The notes beneath the pieces were generated by a model that was not told the origin of the DNA, did no database searches, and saw only the letters and a program-made list of their open reading frames with translations. Shown here piece by piece: positions 37,801 to 49,800 of a DNA stretch of 64,000 nucleotides. The position numbers and the translations under genes were made by a program. Each line of letters opens with the position of its first letter. Within the stretch, counting starts at the first letter, position 1. The DNA lies in the NCBI GenBank assembly GCA_025267735.1, contig CM046299.1, forward strand, positions 18,002,232 through 18,066,231, in the 5' to 3' direction. This stretch comes from Mactra quadrangularis. Its lineage: Eukaryota > Mollusca > Bivalvia > Venerida > Mactridae.

Positions 37801-40800
37801 TTAATGATTTTGTAGCACTTTCTTTCTCATTTATTTGCATCTGTAACTCTTGCTGTAAATGATCTATTCTCATATCTCGTCTTGTTATATCTTTCTGTAA
37901 TCACATAAAAAGTTGAAGTGCAGTTTAAAGTCTGCTTCCATATACATGTTCAGCTGACTTAACAATTTTGTACAATAACCTTTGATGATTGAAATCAACT
38001 TCAAGCAGGTGACACAGTACCTTTTTACACCTGGATGAAGTAAAACAACTGTAGGTAAATTTCTTGCTCAAGAAAATTAGCAGTTCCTCAAGCAGGATTT
38101 AAACCTAGGATCACTAAGTCTTGATCCTAAAGCACACATCCTACCACAGGACAACTGCTTTCACAGCTAGAAAATTTAGTACAGTTTAAAAAAAAACATG
38201 TTACAAACCCCAATTATGTGTATTTCATATACAGTAAAGTTTTGCTATAAACACCTTGGTTATTGCAAAATCATGACTTTTGTGTTTTTTGACAAATTTT
38301 TGGTCCCAAAGGCTTAAACGGAGAAGAAAAAGGTCCTTTTATGAAGACCATTCTGGTATTAAAACCTTTGCTGTTGAAAGTCTTATAGTGAAACTTTACA
38401 GTATAGAAGTTCAAGTTTTAGCAAGGTTATTATTTAAAGGTGAAATCTGTGTAGGAGCAGCTTTAACCACAATCTATGAACTACATGATATAATATTAAA
38501 CTTACTCTAAGATCGGATATAGCTTTATCTTTGTCAATTAATTGTCTGGATACATTCACCTGAAATATATTATATATATATTCATCAGTCATAGCAGATT
38601 AAGTTTAAATGTGGTATAAAGCCTGCTTCCATATACATGTTCAGCCAATTTTACAATATGACATTGTATACAGTATAAGGCTTGATCATTGAAGTCTTCT
38701 TCAGGCAGGCGATGCCTCATGGCTACCATTTACACCTGGGTGGAGTGTAGGTAAAATTCTTGCTCAGAGAAATTTGCAATGTCCTTAGTGGGGTTCAAAC
38801 CAGGGACCTCTTGATCCCTAAGCTCATGTCCTACCACTGGACCACTGCTCCTATTTAACACACTAGCCCGAAGCCTAAGACTAGTAAAACAAGAGCTGTC
38901 CGTAAGACAGCGCGCTCGTCTTTTTTCAGTTCTTAGGAATCCATGTTATGAGGTAAATGAAGTTTAAAAAAGATCCAAGTTTCCAAGTTTGAGTTGAATA
39001 TCTTTGATAGTATTGAAGTTAGTAAAAACTTTAACCTTGGTTTTGGATGTTTTCTAAGTAAAAAAGGGGCAAAACTCCTGAAACAGAGGAGCCAGGGTTA
39101 TGGGCCTTGATGGTAAGGTGAAAGTAGAGATGATGAATACATATTCCAAGTTTGAGTTGAATATGTTTGATAGTATTGAAGTTATTTAAATTTGTAAAAA
39201 AGTTAACCTTGATTTTGGATGTTTTCTAAGTAACAAAGGGGCAAAACTCCTATAACAGTGGAGCCAGGGTTATGGGCTCTTGGTAGTAAGATGAAAGTTG
39301 TGATGATAATTAAGTATTCCAAGTTTGAGTTAAATATCTATGATAGTATTGAAGTTATTTAAATTTGTAAAAACTTTGACCTTGATTTGCAACGCCAATG
39401 CCGACGCTCGGGTGACAGTAAAAGCTCTCATTTTCTTCAAAAAGTCGAACTAAAAATTGATTGGGGCAAGTGAAAATATTGATTGATGGACATTTGCACC
39501 ACAAACATCTAAAATACCCTGAACTGACAACAAATTTCTACATACTCAGTCAACAGTTCACTGGTTAATTTCAAAGACTGAGATATTACCTGTTCTGAAT
39601 CATTTTTCTGTTTCTGGAAATCTCTTTGTAATAATTCATTTTTTAATTGTGATATTGTAGTTTCTTGGTCATTGATTCTTTGTTGTAGACCAGCCTGAAA
39701 CATTAATAGTTTTTAAAATATAAATGTTTTAGCTTCCACATTCCTTCAGAGAAAGTTTCAACAACACTTCACAAAAAATATCAATACAGTCAAATCAATT
39801 TTTAGGTTCAATTGCATAAAAAAGTCAATTTGTCTTAAATGAAACATGAATATGAAAAAAGTTTAAAATAACTAGAAATTCTTTATATGAGATATTAATC
39901 ATTATGTAACTAAGAATGTGATTGAGTATGTACTAAATGGAGACAAAACGTTTGAGCCAAACCGTCTCACTAAGTAACATCATTTAAATTAATTTCCTAA
40001 ATATGTGGATGTGTGATTTTTTACCTATTTACAGAAAACAAATCAACCTTCAATTCTTGTCATAAATTGTTTTCTACCATGATCAACACTCACATTAAGT
40101 AATAAGATTACACAGTTTGCTACAACTGAATAGTCTTCAATAAATTAAAATAGAAAATAACATCCCAATAGAAATCAACATCCCAAGAAGATTTTATGAA
40201 AATATGAGTTCTCGTATACTGTGATAAGTGTAAGTAAATTGATATTTTTACAGTAAAAGATCCATTGTAAAGAGTATCAAAACCAATAGTTTTAATAGCT
40301 GAAGGGTCCTAATATAGGAAACTTGAGACTTAAAATTTTCAAAAATAACATGATTCTGTAAAACCCCAGTTGGTTTATTTAGAAGAACATGTATTATGCA
40401 CATAATCACAGACTAACCTTAACACCTTGAATTTGCATTAAATCTATTTTATTTTTTGACATTTCTTCTCTCAATCCAGCACATACTTCTTTTGACTGTT
40501 GTAATTGACTACGTAATATCACCTGAAGAACAAAATTATACAATAAATACAATAACAGATGACTATTTATCAACAGTTTTACTATTGTCAAACAGTATTA
40601 AGAAAGCGCTAAAATAATTTCCATATGAAATCATTACAAGTTTGTTTACACCCGTCTCTTATAAGACGTAATCAGATATTGTTTTTTCAACATTTACACA
40701 ATTTACAAAGTGCGTGCTATTTTAGTTCTAAATTTAGATCTCATAAAATTCGGAACATGTATTAAGTGCCAGTTCAATACTTTTGACTGAACAAAGAAGT

Positions 40801-43800
40801 TCAATTTTACATAATGATCAGATATTTATCATATTATCAAGGTTATATCAAAACAAGCAACAAGAATGGAATTAATATTTTAAAAGGTACATACACTTGC
40901 TATCAAGTTTTGCCATGTATACCATGGTTAATGAGCAGTTTACAAATTGATTAAAATTAATTTCTGGTTAATTTGCTCCTGTTGAATAGTTTCCAATAAT
41001 CATACAATAGTATAACTTAAGTATTCAAAGCCAAATAATGTAAATATGACATTGAGACACAAAAGGCACTGGCACATAAACTTAAGTGCATACATGCGAT
41101 AAAAAGATAATGAAAATATCTTCTCTTTTGTTGCTGTAAGATAGCATATACAATATGACAATACCATTGAAATAAAGATAAAATATACATGAGTGCAAGT
41201 TCAACATTTTCAAAATCCTTAAATTCTAGATCTCAATCATTTTAACAGCTTTTACATATAAAATAATTTCATCAGCTTTTGAATAGAATAGAACTGTCAT
41301 TGGTAAAAATTGTAAACTTCAGGATCAGTTACTAAAACGTTTGCTAATTAAGAAGCATCACTTACAATTTGTTCCTCTGGTGTGGTACCTTCTACAACTA
41401 TATTACTAGATGACTCCTCACCATCCGGGGGTTGACCACTTAATAACTGTAAAACAACGTGAAACTTTTACAATTACAGAACAAAATGAATTCTGCACAC
41501 CAATTTTTAACTAGAACTGCCACCAGTGGCGAAAATACCCCCGCAACAGCAACATTTCAAGATAAAAGCAAGTCAACATTGTGGAAGACCAAATGGGTAA
41601 ATGTTGTAAGAAGCATAAAAACCATAAAAAGAATAGGATGCAAATATCAAATTGGAAATAAACATCAAATTACAGTGTAATTCACTATAGATTTATGAAA
41701 AAGCAAAATGAACAGAGTTGTCATATTTCAGATGATTTTTTACATGAAATGAACACCATTTGGTCATTATGAATGTAAAGTGGAACAACAGACAAAGAGT
41801 GATCACATTTAAACTCATCATGAGTATGTTGTAACCAGATGAGCAAAATGTAGAATGTGTTTGTAATTTTTTATAAATAAGTAAAAAATAAGGCAATTGT
41901 AAAAATGGTAGTCAGCAATGTACACAATATAAATCAAACAATTAGTATTTACAATATCTTGTATCAAGAATTTCACAAATACCCCATAAGAAAGCTTAAA
42001 TTACCGATCATTATTTTCACAGTAGTAAAGTTAAAATAATATCTAAAATCTCATGTAGCTATAACGTAATAAGATGTTTTCTTCTCAACATTACAGAAAA
42101 AATCAAGATGGCTATTAGTTGGTCCATTGAAATACATAAAAAAAAATAAATACATATAAAAATTTCATCAACAAGAATTTGTCAGCACAATTTTATCAAA
42201 ATAAGGTGAGAAAAAAAGATGTTTGCTGTACAAGATATTAGAAAATTCAACATGGCTGCCAGTCAGCCATTTTGAATTCCACTTAAGAAAATGCCAAGCA
42301 CATCAACTTAAACAATTGTTTACTTTCTCAAAGTCTGTACAAAAATTATCAAATCATTTGCTTTTTAAAAAGAAAAACTCAGAATGGCTGCCAATCAGCC
42401 ATTATGAATTTGATAAAATATCAATACATCAAAATAAAAAAAAGTTCAAAAATAAGAATTTGATAAAAATAGCAGTACATAATAGACTTCAGCAACTCAA
42501 AATGGCAAACAATGTGGAATAATGCTATATCTAATAAGTTACATGACATAAAGCCATAAACCCTTGATTCATCTTCGTCAATAATATTTGCTAATCAATG
42601 AGATAAATAGTTACTACGAGATGTAGAATAAATTGGTCATACCAATTAAACACATTCATACCTTCTCAAAAGAGAGGAAGCACCTAAATGTATACCCTGT
42701 GACGAGCATTTCTATGTCAAACACATTCTCCTTGACTGTCAGGATCTTAAAGACATCCGTGACAAACATTTTAAAGTAATATGACCTTTTTGCATTAATA
42801 AGCCATAAAATCCAATTAATCAATCAATAAATCAATCAGACTTCAGCAAGAAGAAATTGGTAATGAAATAAGCTTACTATACAGTTATTTAAACAAAGTC
42901 AAAATGGCCGCCAGTCTGCCATAATGAATTTGTATCCAGAGTAAATCCATGTACGAGTCAACTACATCAATAAAGACTTTGGAGCAAAATTTGGCTAAAA
43001 TTGAGTAAAAAAACCACATACATGTACTATACAGTAATTTAAATAAAAATTCAAGATGGCTGCCAGTCAGCCATATTGAATATAAATTGATGAAGAATAG
43101 TCATACTGATCAACTGTATTAGTGAGACCTTGTATGCAATTTCTTTTCAAAATATGTATGGTAATAAGTCAATATAAGACTGTATTAATTTTGAAAAAAG
43201 GATGACAGCCAGTCCGCCATTTTGAATTGGAATTGAGTTAGTGTATGTACACATCAACTGTGAACGCCTGTGCAAAATTCTATCTAAATTAGTTAAGAAA
43301 AAATCTATTGAGAAATAAGCATTCAGTAATTAAACTAAATTAAAAAGAATTCAAGATGGCCGCAAGTCGGCCATTTTGAATTGGAATTGATATAACATGC
43401 ATATAAACATCAACTGTAAACGCCTGTGCAAATTCTATAAAATAAGATAAGAAAAAAATCTATTGAGAAAAAAAGCAAACTATACAGTTATCTAATTAGA
43501 TTTAAAATATATAACAAAATTAAATATTTTAAACAAGTGAGATATGTTTCCATAGTTACATGAGTTTTGTATACACCATTAAATCAAGGTATATAACAGC
43601 TTCTACTCAAATACATTAAGAAATAAACATACTACAAATGTATTAATTTTTTGGGACAGACCACATATCCAACCAACCAACCAACCAACCAACCAACCAA
43701 CCAACCAACCAACCAACCAACCAACCAACCAACCAACCAACCAACCAACCAACCAACCAACCAACCAACCAACCAACCAACCAACCAACCAACCAACCAA

Positions 43801-46800
43801 CCAACCAACCAACCAACCAACCAACCAACCAACCAACCAACCAACCAACCAACCAACCAACCAACCAACCAACCAACCAACCAACCAACCAACCAACCAA
43901 CCAACCAACCAACCAACCAACCAACCAACCAACCAACCAACCAACCAACCAACCAACCAACCAACCAACCAACCAACCAACCAACCAACCAACCAACCAA
44001 CCAACCAACCAACCAACCAACCAACCAACCAACCAACCAACCAACCAACCAACCAACCAACCAACCAACCAACCAACCAACCAACCAACCAACCAACCAA
44101 CCAACCAACCAACCAACCAACCAACCAACCAACCAACCAACCAACCAACCAACCAACCAACCAACCAACCAACCAACCAACCAACCAACCAACCAACCAA
44201 CCAACCAACCAACCAACCAACCAACCAACCAACCAACCAACCAACCAACCAACCAACCAACCAACCAACCAACCAACCAACCAACCAACCAACCAACCAA
44301 CCAACCAACCAACCAACCAACCAACCAACCAACCAACCAACCAACCAACCAACCAACCAACCAACCAACCAACCAACCAACCAACCAACCAACCAACCAA
44401 CCAACCAACCAACCAACCAACCAACCAACCAACCAACCAACCAACCAACCAACCAACCAACCAACCAACCAACCAACCAACCAACCAACCAACCAACCAA
44501 CCAACCAACCAACCAACCAACCAACCAACCAACCAACCACCAGGGTGATTCCAGTATACCCCCGAAAACTTCGTTTGCGGGGGTATAACTAGATGAATAG
44601 AACCTTATGCAGGAAATGCAATACGACCCTTTACGAAGAATCAAACCATCAATACTATAATAGAAGTTCATTACATGTATACTAAACCATAACATCATAG
44701 TAACAAGAAAGGTAACCAGTATATGAAATTAGGATATGAAAGTAGTTGTCCAAACAGACCATTTATGCAGCAAGCACTATATCTTACTGTAGATTTTTGG
44801 TTACTCAAAATAAATTTCTAGTTGCCCAGGGCTCCTCATTGAAGGTCAACTTAATGTCCCTGATGATCAATGTTTGGGTTTGGACATCTAGTTACTGCTC
44901 AAAACATTTGCTTCAGGCAAGTATAAAATACATGGCTGGTTTTCTAACTGTCTAACCCTACTAGAAAATTAATGTCAAGCACTGTTGCACAAATTAAACA
45001 GTGGTTTTCCCAGACAACTGGACCTCCATTAATTTCGAAGACTGGATGACAATCGTAACTTACTAGATCTTGTAATTGAGACAAATCTTTTTTTATCACA
45101 GACATAGCATCAGCCAGTTTAATATATTCTGACATTAAATCATCATATTGTGTTCTTTTAACAACATCACTGTTTGTACTACCTCTACCGGGAGTAAATA
45201 CACTGTCGTCTAATTCTGTACCACTGTCTTTATCTAAAATATCATAGAAAAAGATTACTGCTGTGTTTATCAAAATTAAACATAGAAGTAAAATAATATA
45301 TCTCATGCTACATGGTGAAAAGTGATGTTATTTGGTGAAAATTTACAATGAAAATATAGAGTCTAACATTTTTATTGTAGTAAATATAACATCAAAAAGA
45401 TGTCATTTAAAACAATGAATTTAGACGAAAAATGTAACATTTTATTTGTGTAAAATCTCTAATGTGACATCATTCAGTTAAAATCAAAATAATTAAAAAA
45501 GAATTCACACATCAGCATGTTTTTTTTGTGTAATTCTTTTATTTGTTTTCACATGTATAGTACCTCAATTATTGTATAACATAAATATTAGATTAATTTA
45601 AGGATCCCAGCTGCCCTTGGGTCTATATACCATCCTCGGTCCGACTGACCAGTCCTTAAACTTTGTAACAGCTCTTAAGGCTATTTCTCATCTGGTAGCA
45701 ATTATTCTATAAATCAGGAAACAACTACTAGTCAGAAAAATGGCAGGGCATATACAGCGTTGATATTTTGAAAAAACTATATCATCATAATTAGGAGAAA
45801 AAAGGATGGTTGGGAGATAAAGGACAGGGTGAATAGACCTGCTATACTGCTTAAAAATAATCACTATATTTAGTAAACAATATAAACTTACAAGTAATAT
45901 AATCAGCTGATCTACTTTTAGATACAGATGATGAAGTTTGATTAGATTTAGGTGTACAAATGGAAGACATTGTAGGAGTTTTAGGACTATGTACAGAACT
46001 AGATGTAGGACTGCTTCCAGCACTCGCACCATCAACATCTCCTCGTTCTCTACCTGGTATTATACGAGGATGGTCAGCATGAAAACTAGTATCAGAATCA
46101 CTGTATTGATCTGAACTACTCTCATGATAGTAACTCCTCCTGAAATATAGAAAGTACAACATTTTTACAGCCACTGTCTTAAAATATTACTAAAGTTAAA
46201 CACTAGCTCGATTTCCAAATTGGGAAAATGATGGTCTACCCTGAACATATGAAATTAGTAATTTTCACTGGTCAATTTACTAGTCATTACTTTAAATTTA
46301 TCTGAGCAATTTCTCGATATATTATGTTTACAGAGTAAAGGGCAAAATTAGCGAATAGCCCACTAGTCCACATTTTTTTCTAGCTCAAATCAAATTTGAG
46401 TATGATATATAACAATGACATTGTAATAGCTATAAAAAGTTATTTTAGATATACATGTACATGTATATGACTGCTACTATTTATGTTATTAGTTAAACAA
46501 ATTAATAACTAAAACATCTACACAACCCATTTAATTCTATAGTCAATTGTGATTCAATGAGGAACAATTGAAATAAATCGTAATTGGAACTAAATTTTCA
46601 AATCAAAATGGATTAATTGCATCAGTATTAAAGTACCAAAATGTTAGTTATTATAATGTATGACAAACCTCTGATGATGATACTCTCTTCCTTTTCTTCT
46701 AAAACTACTTCCAGCTTTAGCTACATGTCTTCTAGCAGCAGTCAGAGCTGCTGAGGCACCCTGAATATATTATATAATAATATATATAGACTATTATAAA

Positions 46801-49800
46801 TCAAATTAAGTAAAGTAAAATAATTGCATTTTAAAGCCTAACTTTCATGCTAATGCATGTCCATCGACTTAGAAATGAATGAACAAAAAACTTGAAACTT
46901 TCATGCCCAGACAAGTACATGTTTGAATAGGCAATGGTAAGTAAATCTTAAAACATCAATCAAAATTCAGTCCTCTCTCACAGCTCCAAGACTCAAAATA
47001 AACAAACACACAAAAACATTAAAACTTAATGCCCAGGCAAGTAACCTGAAATAACATTAGACGTTTTAAGAAGGCTGAAAAAGTTTGATATTTTACCATC
47101 ATTGGCAACCACAGTACTTTCTTCCATTACACTCCATATGTACCATCGGCAATTTGACTGGCAAAATCTTGTTTTCATGAATATGCATGAGGCAAGGGAG
47201 ACCAATCTTCTTTCAATGAAATCCCATGTTACAATTAAACACTCTTCAATAACAATGATGTCATACTGGGATTTTGTTACTTGAAATAGAAACCAACGCA
47301 CATGTTTATTTTCAAAAAATGGTGGTGTAATTTCATTGGCTAGTTTTCTGCAGTGGTTTCCTTGCGAAACCAATGAAACCACCTCAATAATTATTCATGA
47401 TTACGAGATTTTCCTAACCAAATGGCCCACTTAACATAACGCAGCATAAAGGAGTAATGTATTGTGGGATAACCCACCAAGATATTTGACATACCTGAGC
47501 TATAGCACTGACATTAGGACTACTTGTAGCATCCGAGGATCTGGAACCATAGCTACCAGATGAGGAATGTTTAACACTGTCTGGTTTATAATGAGCAGCT
47601 AATGCTAGCATCAATCTCATTATAGATTTAGAATTACCATCAACAATATCTGTAAATATATAAGTAAAAAATAGGTATAAATAAAATATACTGTAAACTT
47701 CCCCAGGAATACATATTATCAACAGTCTTATGACCTATTTTAGTAATTTTTTTTATAATTCAGGGCTTGAACTAGACTTTCAGACTCAAGGGTCAATGAC
47801 CCTTCAGTCAAAATTTTCAGGGGTCAAAATCAAATTTTCAGGGGTCAAAATCAAATTTTCAGGGGTCAAACTATACTTCATGTTTTCGTCAATAGATTTT
47901 AATGTCGTTGTTTTACGGTTACCTTTATGCAATAACTTCAATTACTAAGATTTCAGGGTTCTCACTTAGCTGACTAGGATTTCACAAGTAGGAGTCTAAG
48001 ACTCTCTTACTGAGAAAAGTAGTCCCATAGCTAAATATTGGAGTCCCATATTTTCTGCCCAAGATTTTATATAACAACATTTACGTTATAGTTTCTGTCA
48101 TATTGGCAAACAGATCCATGTATAAAATCACATGCAGTATGGCAATGCCTTTGTTGTAACTTAAATTTTGTTTTACATGTCGTCAAGCTGACAAACTGTC
48201 AAACTCACAGAATGACTCAGATTTTCAACCCAAAAACTCAAAATAGTAGAAATTTTGAATGTAAACAAATTTATTTATTTAACTTACATTTGCAGTCTAA
48301 ACTAATTTATACTCCCGGAATGTTTGGTTAATGAGTTAAAATATGTGTTAAATGTTTTACACAAAATTCACAGAATATAGTGATTTTGTATCAAATTGTA
48401 AACAGAAAATATCTATTTTTCATTTTAGTTGAACAGTTCTTCTGATGAACATAACCAGTAAGCAAACATGCTTACTGGTTTATGTTCATCAGAGATTAAA
48501 ATGCATTAAGGGCTATTTTGGAAAATATGTTATCAATGTCCTTAATTTTGACCCTTCTTTGTTTAAATATTTTCTTTAAAAATAAGTTCTGCTTTCCATT
48601 AGCAATTGGTGTTTTTTATTGTTTTTTAGAGTCTAATACACGATTTTAGCTGATAGATTACATGACGAATATTTTATAATTTTCACAAATTCAATCTATG
48701 TTTATTCTTGAAATCGAAAAATTAGGGAATTTTCCCCTTACTTATAGCTAAATTAAAAAGATCTAACATTCGAAATAATAACATCAATAATCAACTAATG
48801 CAATTTTAACGATGTTTTACTTCATTGGCGATAGTGTCGGTCGCGAAAATGTATGACAGTACGAAATAAAAAAATTTATTCGTTGTAAAATGATGATAAA
48901 ATAATTTGTTTTACGATTATTTTGACGTGGAATTTAACGATTATTATTATCATTTGATCAGAGATTGTTATTGTCGTCAACTGTAATTGTTTGGGTTTTT
49001 TAAAAAAAATTGCAAACTGATAATTACGTCTATTTAAACATGCTCATAATTAAATACAATTATCAATTTAACGGCAAGCATCCAAAAAGCCTAATCTACT
49101 TTAATCAATGCAATATCACAGTTTGTCACGTGTTTGTTTAATTGCAACCATTTGATTACATAAACAATCTTATCGGGCCGACATGTAGCATTATTGATTT
49201 TTTTGAGTGGACGTTGATTGGTCTTCATTGGCGACAATATACACAGGGGCCATCGATTAACAAAGGAGTTACTAATTGTCGGCTTTTGAAGCATGTATAC
49301 TAACTGCAACTCCCACGTAGCGCGCATCGCTGATTGGTCGATTACATCAAATAGGCGAACGTAACATACGCTCAACGATTCAACTATGACTCTTGAAGGC
49401 AAAATATACGCGGGTCAAATTGACGCACGGGCGATTTTGAATGAGGGTCAAAAAGGGGTATTTTGGAATTTTCGTGCGTCAAAACCCGAGGTCTCGGGTC
49501 TAATTCAAGCCCTGATTATTTTTATTTTTTTAAACGTCATATTCAACATCATATTTAGGTTACATATACGACGGCCAGCTCTTCCTACTATAGGTTTCCT
49601 GGACACTTTTCTATCACCAGTACTAACTTACCCTACCACGAGGCTGACAACTCATGCATATGGTATGACCTACTGCGACCGGGTTCAAACCCCCGATCTC
49701 CGGATTCAAAGTCAGACATGCTAACCACTATGCATACAAAAGATTAATTTCTTTAAGATTGCATACTTGACAACTAACAGTATTACCTTTGGCCAATATA

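Larger units (their letters stand above)
41510..44590. mobile_element. 3-kb composite repeat complex in a dixin intron
   Basis: The left edge reads TAACTAGAACTGCCACCAGT and GGCGAAAATACCCCCGCAA; the right edge is a hairpin (TATACCCCCG..CGGGGGTATA) followed by ACTAG. Between them are a diverged satellite of about 150-bp units, a LINE fragment and the (CCAA)n array. I recognise the edges as a bivalve repeat family. Whether the whole span moved as one unit is inference. Confidence 0.55.

Noticed and set aside
43603..44698. Long open frames on both strands encoding PTNQ or GWLV repeats (300-350 residues)
   Set aside because: They are the forced translation of a stop-free tetranucleotide array; no splice logic, domain or codon signal supports a protein.
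45688..46038. A 116-residue hydrophobic minus-strand frame
   Set aside because: It is an out-of-frame shadow of the dixin exon 46139-45892 and its intron.
49386..49724. A 112-residue plus-strand frame
   Set aside because: It crosses the right end of the hAT-like element and a SINE in antisense.
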